DNA from: Druceiella hillmani
Lineage: Eukaryota > Arthropoda > Insecta > Lepidoptera > Hepialidae
Direction of reading: 5' to 3'
Length of the DNA stretch: 64,000 bases
Assembly (NCBI GenBank): GCA_039881145.1
Contig: JAYKKI010000095.1
Location: 248,001 to 312,000, forward strand
A model generated the notes under the pieces. The model searched no databases. It was not told the origin of the DNA and saw nothing but the letters and a program-made list of their open reading frames with translations. Both the position numbers and the translations under genes were made by a program. Shown here piece after piece: positions 10,351-20,421 of the stretch (positions within the stretch are counted from its first letter, which is position 1; the number at the start of each line of letters is the position of its first letter).

Positions 10351-12024
10351 TTAAAAATGACACAGATTACACTTTCTTTTATACTGATTACTGTCAGTTT
10401 CTCTCACTATAGACAAGCAGTAATCAGCTGACATATTTTTATCCCAAAAACATTTGTACCTCTGTTCAAAAATCTTCAAACCCTGATGAAAATGTTCAAG
10501 ATGTTCATTACTTAAGCTTCCCACGTTTGCAAAAAAAAAATCAGGTGGGAATGTAAAAAATTAATTTTGGAAAACATGCTAACCCGGATTTTTTGGTAAT
10601 TCTTAAATAAATTGGACACAATTTCTTGATAATCCTCCGATTAATTGCTACTCATAAAATTTTTCACTACTTCTTTAAATGAATACCAAGCATCTTTTTC
10701 GATACTGGATAAGTGACCATAAAAATGTTCATCCGTCAATATCTTTCTTATTTGGGTCCATACAAAGATTTCTTTTTGAGTTTGGCATCAGACAGATTAG
10801 TAAAAATGGTTTTCAAATACTTAAATGTATTATATATATAAGATTTGAAAATTTTTTATTAACCCCAGTTTGATATGAAGCGGTGGTAAAATCACATTTT
10901 TTGTTCAGTCAGAATATTGTTTTTAACATTTCTTTTGTTGGGTATATTTTCATTACCTAAGGGTCATTCTTTTTTGTTGTGGTGCTCTTTCCTAGCTCTA
11001 TTTTTCCACAGGCATATGTAACAACAATATTAATTAGAAACACCCTGCAAACTAAGAAGTAGCCCCACAAGTTTGAAATCTCCACAAACTAGCAAATTGT
11101 GTTCTTCACATTTTATAAGCTTAATTAATGTTGTCATTGTATCATATGATTCCTTGAAATTTACTGCACGCCCTGTAAGTATTGATGGTTTTTCGTTGCC
11201 ATTGTGCAATATTATTGCTTTCAGACTTACTTTCGAGGAATCTATGAACAAAGGGCATTCTTCAGGATTGTATGGCTGGTTCATTGATTTAAATGGACCG
11301 CGAATATCTTGGCAGTACTCGTGCCCATTGATTTAAGATATTCCGTAAATTCATCCATTTTCTTGCGGTAGACACCCACTCTGGTGTCAGGGGCTAATAA
11401 ATTCCATTGCTGAAGACGTATAGCTAACAACTCAGGTTTACTTTTTGGAAGCTGCAAGTCAATTATGAGGTCACTTAATTCACTTAGTGATATTAAATGT
11501 GGTTCAATATCTTTAGATTCATATCCATGAAAGTCATCCAAATTAGTGCCCTGGCTCGACATAGGTTCATCTAATTCAGTTTCTGTGAGCTCTTCGTAAT
11601 TTTCTGTACTTTAACTGCTGGGCAATGCTGGATAAAGAACTCCTTCAGAATGTAACACAGGTTATGTGACTGACGAAATATCGGGGTATTGTATATGATT
11701 TTTGTGTTTGCTGTTAAAACCTGAAGTATTTGTAAGGCAGAAGCAACAGTCAGTTGGTTCTCCCCATAACATTTTGACGCCAAATTGAAAATATTTATTT
11801 TTTTCAGCAGCCCAGTTCAACAATATACCTCTACAATTTTCACATACTACTCCAGGAATCCAGCTTTTATCAATATTTGCTACTCAGAATTGAAAATATT
11901 TGAAATAGGTTCGTTTTACGGCGTCAGTGATTAGTCTCTTCTTATTTGACATAATAAATTTTCCACAAATATAGCAAAATGTATTTGGGCTTAATTTATA
12001 TTGTCTTGAGGACACTTTACAAAT
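10351..12024 (-). pseudogene. broken intronless copy of an uncharacterised multicopy arthropod protein family
   Basis: Reading the minus strand across three frames gives a near-complete protein of a family I recognise from many arthropod gene sets, where it is annotated as uncharacterised; its function is unknown to me. Landmarks in order: TFCYICGKF with zinc-finger-like cysteines (about 11975), VVCENC, LWGEPTDCCFCLTNTSGF (about 11750), ELLAIRLQQWNLL (about 11420), CPLFIDSSKVSLKAIILHNG (about 11240), ESYDTMTTLI, LVCGDFKLVGLLL, YCCYICLW (about 11020), ILPPLHIKLGL (about 10885), NLSDAKLKK, EKDAWYSFKEVV, LEHFHQGL, YKCFWDKNMSADYCLS and a final stop at 10351-10353. It is broken by in-frame stops at 11884-11886, 11662-11664 and 11611-11613, another just before YCCYIC, and frameshifts near 11325, 10900 and 10770. 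The absence of introns and high copy number in other genomes suggest transposition or retrocopying (inference). Confidence 0.85.
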
Positions 12025-14290
12025 TTACGGAACAAATTAAAATGTTTTCAAACTACCTTAATATAACTATAGCGTATGACAACACGACTTACAAGATAGC
12101 CTAATAACTTATAGTGTGTATATTTTAAAAATTTGACGTATTACAAATATAAGACATATATTTTAGTAGTAAGAGGGTAGGTAGAAAACACATTCAATAT
12201 GAATTAGCTTTGGGTAAAAGTTTTTTTTTGTAAGGTAGTATTTTAATACAAACATCAAGAGGTAGAAAAAATTTAATTAAGTAATTCCGTTGTTTCTTTA
12301 GTTTTTTAAATTAAAAACAGATTATATCATATGAAATTTTTATATCCACATCGATTCTTGATACGTATATAAAATTTCGTATTATTCGGATATCCATAAG
12401 TGGGTAAAAATTAAATTTAAAAATCTCGTTATTTTGATATTTTATATGTCTTTTGAAATTTAAATTATTAAAGGCTTTTTTTAAGATTAAATTTTTTTTT
12501 ATTTTATAATTTTATTATATTCTCACCAGAACTATACACAACTATCAAATTTCATGAAGATTATGCATGAAATTTAATTTCGCAGATTCTATTATATAGT
12601 TAGTGACATAAAAGTCAACCTAATGAAAGCGTGTTAGAAACACATTAAATTATACTCAGACTAATAAGGGTAAATAACAAACATTTTTTAAGTTGTTCTA
12701 TATTTCTTTTTCCATTTTCGATAATCTCTCAATAACAAATGTACCCTCAGAATTAAGTTTTAACTAGCCATTTGTTATTTAAGGTTGCATATATTTTCAA
12801 GGTTTTTTTATATTCAAAATTGCACTATCCTTCAAATGTATATATCTATGTTAACCACCTACTCTTTTCCATATAAAATCAACATATATATAAAATCAAA
12901 TGAATTTTTCATTGGACATTTTTAAACCATTTGATCTCTCGTACCTTTTACAATACTTGTAATAAAATATATATTAATGTTCTCCACCACAAACCAATAA
13001 CTGCTTCGCAAGTAGTAAAGTACTGGATTATCGACGTACTCGGCTATGATGTCAAACACAAAATTGTCATTTATAAACAACCAACAATCTTTTTTCACCT
13101 TTCAGTTACAACAAAATGACACATTTTCTAGTCAGTTTTGTTTTATCATAACTGCATACCAGCACAAAATAGAAGCGTATCACTGAAAACAACCATATAA
13201 TTTATTTCCACTAGTACTACGTATAAGAATATTGCAACTAGAGCGAAGTGGCGCGCATGGAAATAATGAAAGTTTTTACATAATAAAGAATAAACCTTGA
13301 ATTTAAACGCATTTTCTATTAATAAAAATTAATCCAAAATAAAAGGTTTTTTTTTCAATACAAACTAAACACAATTTTTTTTTCTCTCTCTTGAATATAT
13401 ATTTCTTATCCCTTTATACACTAATAAAAGAAATATTCTATAAATATATTCACGCTTCCCTGATTCATAATTTATATACATATATACAGGTGTTTGATGA
13501 AAATTAATTTAATAAAAACCAATACCCGTATTTTCTGAGTGTGCGCTATTAATCGAGATGTTTTTAATCTTGTTTGGATCGTGATACATAATGGGCTTCA
13601 AAACATATAAAAAAAATTAATTAAGATCACTGTAAAACAATAATAATAAATTTAATAATATCATGCTTATAGGCGGTATGATAATACTTTACTAATATTG
13701 GAATAAAATCCTTCAACTTAAGATTTTATACGTCATTATCTCTATAAAAAAAATGTACATTTGGCGTATTAATATGTTAAACAAAATCAAGCAATATTTA
13801 TTAACAATATTATGACCTATTCGTTTACAATACGCTACCGGCACATGGATTAAATAATTATAATTAATTTTGAATATTTATATTAGCGAGACGAGCCAAT
13901 CAGATGCAAGAATGTTCCTTTACACCCCTAATTTTAGCACTACCAGTTCCGTACTTCATTAATTTTATCATGTATCCAGCGGTTACTAATACCACATAAT
14001 AAGAACAAGCATTAACATTTAAGAGATTTTCTTATATACTTTCCTTTGTTGTACCGATAAAAATATACGTATAAAACGATGTGATAATTACGTGCAAGCT
14101 GATATAAGTCTAACGGCACGCCGACAATGCTTGCTTTGTTTCATAGTATTTGTCATGCACCGCGCCATTGATGCATTTCTTTGGGATTGTCTCGACAATA
14201 ATATTACTTATAGAAGATTGTATATTAAATATATTACTACCACACCTATTAAAGTGTAAATAAGTTGTGTAAATGTTTAACTGTCAAAAA
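12025..14290. other. AT-rich sequence, no gene seen
   Basis: No domain, RNA or clear repeat was found. Short open frames such as 12931-13119 have no recognisable content. A small patch at about 14100-14190 is less AT-rich (acggcacgccgacaatg) but carries no readable signal. Confidence 0.4.
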
Positions 14291-14297
14291 TCTAAGT

Positions 14298-14317
14298 AAT
14301 AATAATAATAATAATAG
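14298..14317. repeat. (AAT)n microsatellite
   Basis: About six and a half aat units, followed by an imperfect tcatcgtcatcat run. Confidence 0.85.
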
Positions 14318-14427
14318 TCATCGTCATCATTTATTTGTGGATAGAAAATAAAACATGTAAAACAGTAGGTATAAACAGAAAGTCTCTAAGATTCAATGAC
14401 AAAATAAAAATTGCATTACACACCTTA

Positions 14428-14430
<3 letters not shown>

Positions 14431-14471
<41 letters not shown>

Positions 14472-14495
14472 TATATATATATATATATCTATTTA

Positions 14496-14539
<44 letters not shown>
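14431..14539. repeat. (TA)n microsatellite
   Basis: About 108 bp of alternating TA with a few c or t interruptions. It lies about 50 bp beyond the 3' end of a minus-strand LINE fragment. The full-length-type LINE copy near 57.9 kb also ends near a TA array, which suggests insertion into, or seeding of, such arrays. Confidence 0.95.
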
Positions 14540-14540
<1 letters not shown>

Positions 14541-14589
14541 GCTGACACATACAATAGACACGTTGTTACTTCAGGAGGAGATATAGCAC

Positions 14590-15061
14590 AAAGAAAAGAA
14601 TTAAAAAAACAAAATTTCGTGAAACAAAGAAAAAAAAATATAATTTAAATCAAATTCTTTCGGAGTGCCGATATTTTTCGTTTATTCTGTTTGCATTTAC
14701 GGAATCGAAAGTCACTTACAAATTGACATTTTAAAAGTATCCATGGATTCAACAGTCGTCAGGGGTGGAAGGAGTTCGTTTCAAATTTCATTCAAATAAT
14801 CGAGTGTAATGTAAAAGTAATGAAATTTTAAAAGAGATCAAATCATACGGAAGGGATTTCCAGTGCAGCCCTGGATGCTTGGCGAAGCGAATTAACCACG
14901 CGCCCTATAAAAGCAATCGTACTACAATGCATGATGATATGAAGTTTGTTTAAATAAAAAGGTAGTAGTTTCCTCGATGTTGTTCGATTTGTACGTAAAG
15001 ATAAAAATATATTATCTTGCCCATGGAACAATATTTTGTTAACAAAATTGGTAATGACCAT
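14590..15061 (-). mobile_element. 3' end of a Jockey/CR1-like LINE (same family as 55.4-57.9 kb)
   Basis: On the minus strand the sequence cgaaaaatatcggcact, followed by aatt and atttaaattatattt, matches the 3' tail at 57728-57780. Just upstream, gatacttttaaaatgtcaat and tttgtaagtgac align with the end of the LINE ORF2 (TTFKG..RKWLL) at 57660-57727. Further upstream a 72-codon frame (14843-15061) contains HSTIAFIG-like text (CSTIAFIGRVVNSLRQA), resembling the ORF2 C terminus of non-LTR elements. This is a 5'-truncated, decayed copy, as expected for target-primed insertion. Confidence 0.6.
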
Positions 15062-16300
15062 AAAGGGATATTAAAGCCAAATTTTACGTTCACTTCTAAT
15101 TAGGTAAACAAACAAAGAAAAAGTCACCATATCTACGTATTTTGAATTTTTCCATATTTACTTTATCAAAACCTTAATTATGCCAGAAATGAAATTATGA
15201 ATTGCAATAACTTTTTCTTTCTTTTAGGCGGATTTTGCAAAAATATAGCTTTTGTGAAGACCTTGAATTAAAAGGTGATATCATTATATCTTTATTAATC
15301 ATGGTTTGTCATAAGTTTCCGACTGATCTTGGACTAGCCTTCCAACAGTTGCAAGTTATGAGATAAAACGTGTATGTATATTTTGTTTTCTGACGCGGTT
15401 AAAATGGAAATATAGCAATGTGTAAAATTGTTATTCAAAAAGTTAATAAGTAATTGACTTAAATGAAAATTCCTTAGTTTTTTTTTACTTTGTTCGTTTT
15501 TATAAATAACTATTTACGCACACAATTATCGATACTTTAAGGCAACCTATCCATGATGATTAGAAATTAATTGGTTTAACAACGTTTAAACTTTTAGTTT
15601 AAATATGAATGCAAAAGAACACGAGAACTGCAAAAGGCAACGACGACATCTTTTGATAAATTTACTTTCGCCCATCATAAACAAAACAACTCTGGTACGA
15701 CAGCGATTAGGTGGTTGAGCAGTTGAATACCACGAGAAACTGAAGAGTTTCTATGTAAGTCGGTTCTAGAGTGCAGTATAGCACTCAAAAATTTTTCTCC
15801 GCCCATGCAATCATATCAATGCAAAAGTAATCAATCAATGCAATAGTGCATGAAATTATTTAGTACGAAGAATGAAAGAACAATGCACAGAATTTTTCCT
15901 TTTAATAGTTGGAAAATAAATTTCATAATTGTAAAGTTCTTTCCGAGTTAGAAAGAATAAAAACCTAGCATGCCTAATAGAAAATCGATAGAGAATATAA
16001 AAAGGTAAGTAAACCCTACACTCTTATATACAGATATTGGAACGTATTTTGCATACGTGCAAACATCAAGCTGTACTTTGCTTTATGTGGGCTTCAAATA
16101 ATGGAACAATACTCTAATCGACTTTACAATAATAAAGTGTATAACGGGCGAATTGATGGCATGGATTATAAATGCCTAGAATTATGCTACACGACTTCCA
16201 ATTTTCGAAACAATTTTTTGCTATTGCCCTGTATGAATACGAAATATTAATCGCAAATAAAATCTGACTCCCAAATCGATGACCTAACATGGTGATATAG
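15062..16300. other. unassigned sequence, no gene seen
   Basis: No recognisable coding or RNA feature. The composition becomes gradually less AT-rich towards 16.3 kb. Confidence 0.4.
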
Positions 16301-16304
16301 TGGA

Positions 16305-16560
16305 ATCTCGCTGACCGTATGTTTGTATTTATTAGGAACGTATGCTTGGCTATGACGCACTACTGAACGTTTGTTTGCGTTAAGCCGTGTGCCGCATGCT
16401 GCACTCTACTCTAAAACGGCGCTGATATCACGCTGCAAGCGCACCATCTGCTGCATTCTTGACGACTATGAAAAGTTTTGTGTTGTCCACGAATAACAAA
16501 CAACGCGCAGTCATCGCTGCACAAATAATATCGTTTAATGAATCGCTATCGAAATTGAAC
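16305..16560. other. GC-richer, CpG-containing patch upstream of the Helitron fragment
   Basis: This is noticeably richer in G+C than most of the window (for example gccgtgtgccgcatgctgc, acggcgctgatatcacgc). No open frame, tRNA box or known repeat could be read. It might be the upstream part of the Helitron or another old insertion, but nothing in the sequence proves it. Confidence 0.35.
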
Positions 16561-16585
16561 CTCGGTTCACTCTCAATAAGTCAAA

Positions 16586-17035
16586 AAATATGTATAAATA
16601 TGTCTATTAGTATATGAACAAAGGCAGTGACATGGTAGTATTTAAAATAACTAAAGAGAGCAAACAAGAAAACAGAAACGACAAAATCCTCATACACCAA
16701 ATGGGAAGATACATCAACAGTAATAAAGCAGTGTGGTGGATTTTCAGTTATCCCATACACGAACGCAGACCAACTGTGCAACATCTTGCAGTATATTTGG
16801 AGAATGGAGAGAGAGTTTATTTCACAACAGGCAAACCACCTAAGAACACAACATTAACAGCTTTTTCCCAACTGTACCAAAAAGATTCATTCGCGAAAAC
16901 ATTACTATATGTCAACGTCTCTATCTATTATACGTGATACTTAACAAGAAAAATTTTTCAACGACGAAAACAAGGAATTTCATTAGAGGGTCATCTAGAA
17001 ATCATGAAAACTACTCGCTCTAGGTCGAGTATACA
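16586..17035 (+). pseudogene. Helitron Rep/helicase-like protein fragment
   Basis: The frame contains the conserved Helitron replication-initiator segment: YMNKGSDM, HQMGRYINSNKAVWWIFS, PIHERRPTVQHLAVYLENG, RVYFT, PPKNTTLTAFSQLYQ, then FAKTLLY. After a frame change come RRKQG and, frame-shifted again, ALGRVYTV. In intact Helitrons this lies in the Rep ('helitron-like') domain, which nicks DNA for rolling-circle transposition. Only about 150 codons are present; the two-tyrosine catalytic motif and the helicase are absent. There is a stop just before YMNKG. The fragment ends where Gypsy pol begins, near 17035. The plus-strand ORF 16614-16937 is the main open piece. Confidence 0.85.
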
Positions 17036-18003
17036 CCGTAAAAGCCGTACAACGCCAAATGTTTTACAGAATATGCTGCTTAGGACTCAACGATACAATT
17101 TTGATTTGATCTACAAGCCAAGTACATAAGTTCTTGTCTCAGATGCACTATCAAGGGCACTTTTTTAAACTACTAATTTGCAGTGTTCGTCCTGAATTTT
17201 CTCCAAATTTAACTTACCTTTAATAGGTAAGTTATTAAAGGTATATGTTTAGAGAAAATTCAGGATGAATCGACTAAAGATAAGAAAATACTTGATTTGA
17301 AAGGGATGATCACAAAAGGATGGCCAGAAGAAAGAGTTGATGTTGTTCTAATTATAAGAAGCCATTTTGATGGATCAAGATGTTGTTATATTAACAGTTG
17401 AAAGAATTGTGATTCTAAAAGCAATGAGAACGGAATTGAAAGAAAAAATTAATCTCGGGCATCAAGGTATATTTTGGCCTGGTATGTCATCTAAAATTAG
17501 ACAATTCATAGGTGTCTATCATACATGCTTCTGTAGTGATTATAGACATCAAGAAGCTATAAAATGGCATGAAGTAGCTGAAAGACTTTGGAAGAAGGTT
17601 GGAATTTATTTATTTTCCATAGAAAACACAAATATGTCAGTCAATTATAGAAGTGGATTACCTTCTAGACACGAAATACTCAAATATAATAGGAAAAGTC
17701 AAGCATCATTTTACCAAATATGGTTCTCCAGAAACAGTTGTAACTGGAGATGACACATAATACAAGCAAACTAGCCCCTACAACAGTAAATCCAGTGGTA
17801 AAATTGTGTCTGCTGTGAAAATTGTAAAGACAATAATGAAAAAGAGTCGATTTGCAAAAGAATATCCGTACTTAAGTCTCTTAAATTATAATAACACTCC
17901 ACTTGAGAAAGTTGGAAATCTTCCAGTGTATTTACTTCTTGGAAAGCGAATAAGAACTCTGATATCACGAGAGCAGTTGAAGATGCGCTCAACACATCAT
18001 TAA
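17036..18003 (+). pseudogene. Gypsy-type LTR retrotransposon pol fragment (RNase H end to integrase)
   Basis: In order: the end of RNase H with VLQNMLLRTQRYNFDLIY and, after a stop, VLVSDALSRAL (17060-17165); a zinc-binding-domain remnant with LKEKINLGHQGI and FWPGM (17430-17485); an integrase start with KKVGIYLF (17593-17620), where families usually have Asp in place of Tyr; KYGSPETVVTGDD (17720-17752); and SSGKIVSAVKIV, YNNTPLEKVGNLP, LLLGKRIRTLI (17790-17965). The catalytic Glu expected after SGK is Val. Several frameshifts and stops break it. No LTR, primer-binding site or polypurine tract was identified. It is a dead internal fragment on the same strand as the adjoining Helitron piece. 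Confidence 0.85.
17188..17268. repeat. inverted duplication inside the Gypsy fragment
   Basis: tcctgaattttctc (17190-17203) pairs with gagaaaattcagga (17252-17265), and aacttacc (17211-17218) pairs with ggtaagtt (17226-17233). The hairpin sits between the RNase H and integrase segments, where the intact family has none, so it is a local rearrangement. Confidence 0.75.
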
Positions 18004-18009
18004 CAATTA

Positions 18010-19300
18010 TCTCTTGACCATGGCGTTTTAACTCTATACTCATGTTATTTTCATTTTTATTGTTAAGTATATTTTTTGATAGTCTATAATATATTACTTA
18101 TTTCAAAAATAAAGAAAAATTGCATATGTTTGTGAGTGCATGCGACCATGTGGCATGCTGCGTGTGCGCGGTGTGCATGCTCAAAGACAACCAACAAACC
18201 GGAAATTCATATTTCTGTTATCGTTGAATTAAATGGTAAAAATGAGGTTTTTTTAACAAATCATTGTTTATATTTTATAGAAGATTTGTTTAATTTAAAC
18301 GTTACGCATGCACACATACAAACATGATTGCATATTTGCATATGCCACGTTTATAGTTATCATTTAAGGCGTAATAAAGCAAATGTGGTGTAAAACCGAT
18401 AGAACTATAATTAATGAGGTAATAGGGGAACAAATTCACTCCTGATAATCTTGCGTTGCTAGCACGTACCACTCAAAATGCATTATACTGATGACACCAC
18501 AGCCAATGATGGTTCGTGATTGGCACAGCTGTAAACCAATGCATCAACACATCCTGATCGACGAGGATGTTACAATATCAATAGATATTGCTGGATAAAT
18601 ATTACTCAGCAATATTTAATATATTTATACTAAAATTAAATATTTATATTGGTCTACTACATTTAACTTTTATATTTCATTCATAAAATATAGTTTAATA
18701 AAAAATTCTAAAAAATTTAACATATTTTAGATAAATAAATAGCCATTTAATTGAAAAAAATGGCATAAAATTTTCCATATAATGTTTTATGAATTTTGAT
18801 TTTTAATGGTATAAAATTTTCATCCGATTTTTTTTGTCACCCATGCTCTATTATGCAATGGTTTTATTTAACTCTTTGCAGTTCTAATTTGTTACACATA
18901 TTCTTCTGCTTTGGAAAATTTAACATAGCGGGTGTGGTTTTTGTAGAATAATGTCAAAAAATCTTGTTCCAAGTTTTAATATGTTACTACACATTTTACA
19001 TTGATGATTGCTCATTTTTGTTGATTTGTTTTGAATCATAGGGTCTTGCATCATCCAACACAGATGTCAAACAGCTCAGATATTTACGCATACCCAGAAA
19101 TACGATATTAAGAAAAAACACAAAAAATTATTGAATTTTACTACCTGTAAAATGTATAAATTATAGACCAGGATGGCTTGAATATTTTTAATGGGACACA
19201 CATATCTCGTTCAGCGGTTAAGAAAAAAAATATGCGACTTATTATATGATTTAAATAAATCTTTTTATCAAATTATGTTCGATAAGTTACAAATTTAATA
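18010..19300. other. unassigned sequence, no gene seen
   Basis: A TG/GC-rich patch at 18130-18185 (gtgtgcgcggtgtgcatgc) is a decayed dinucleotide tract. A slightly GC-richer patch at 18440-18580 has no readable domain or RNA signature. The rest is AT-rich. Confidence 0.4.
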
Positions 19301-19625
19301 GTATGACGCATAAAACAATAATTTCTATTTGTTTTAAGCTAATGCCCTTTTGCGCAACCTTTAAATTGTTCTTATTCTTGTCACAAGCACATGCCAATTC
19401 CTATTACCAATAGTTATGTTAATGCATAAACTTATAATGTAATAATAAAGTAGTTTGACGCATAAAACTATAATTTCTAATATTTTAAACTAATGCCCTT
19501 TTATGAAACCTTTATTAATAAATAACCAAGTTGTTCCTATTCTTGTCACAAGCACATGTCAATTCCTATTACCAATAGTTACGTTAGTACATGTTAATGT
19601 CTAAACTAATGATATAATAACAATA
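19301..19625 (+). repeat. 152-bp tandem duplication
   Basis: Two adjacent copies (19301-19450 and 19453-19625) share tgacgcataaaac, taatgccctttt, cttgtcacaagcacatg, caattcctattaccaatag and tgttaatg in the same order. They differ by substitutions and small insertions. Non-coding. Confidence 0.85.
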
Positions 19626-19713
19626 TTTTATACTCACAAGTAAAATTTTACACCAATTTTTTTTCTAAATTTGAGGCTCAATGATTTCGGCACCAATTTA
19701 TCGCACAATTTGG

Positions 19714-19754
19714 CATTTAGTTTCATAATGGGCTCATGTCGATGATCTATCTAA
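19714..19754 (+). repeat. 41-bp exact direct repeat, left copy
   Basis: Identical over 41 bases to 20381-20421 (catttagtttcataatgggc, then tcatgtcgatgatctatctaa). The DNA between the copies (about 626 bp) is AT-rich and unassigned. Confidence 0.9.
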
Positions 19755-20380
19755 AATAAACATGTTTGATTGAATAATAAAATTACATGGTAATAGGTCA
19801 TATAATGAGGTGATCTATTAAAACAAATATAAGAAACGTGATCATAAAACAAGAAGTTCAACTCATGACGTAGTGTGACATGGGAAACTCATTTTATAAA
19901 TACATTTTTGAATTCGTAGTTTGAGTGTTATTGACTTTTTTTCTTCTTCCATTTATTTACTTAACTTAACAATTTTAAACTATTTGTAAAATTTCTCATT
20001 AATTGCAAATTTAAAAAATATTTTATCTCTATTGTTTCCTTAAATAAAACGTTTACCTTTCAAAGCTCATTTTTTGGTTACATGACCAACTAAAATAAAT
20101 ATGAGACATTTTCTGCCAAATTGGGAAGTAAATTATTATCAAATTATAAAATGATCTCTGGCAATATTCATAGCTTTATCTGGAATCGTCATTCCCTTAT
20201 ATTTTTTTTTGTTTTTCCTCGTTCGTTTTAACAAATGAAAAACGTTTTTTTCTAATATTTTTTATATATTAATCCTATTATTCATAATAGGTTATTAACA
20301 TTTATTTACAAACTTCAATTAATAAAGCAGATTTTCGCCTAAACTAGAAACTCTAAATTATGCAGATTTTAAGAAAATTT

Positions 20381-20421
20381 CATTTAGTTTCATAATGGGC
20401 TCATGTCGATGATCTATCTAA
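20381..20421 (+). repeat. 41-bp exact direct repeat, right copy
   Basis: Exact second copy of 19714-19754. Its perfection contrasts with the high divergence of nearly every other repeat pair in the window, so the duplication is young or constrained. Confidence 0.9.
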
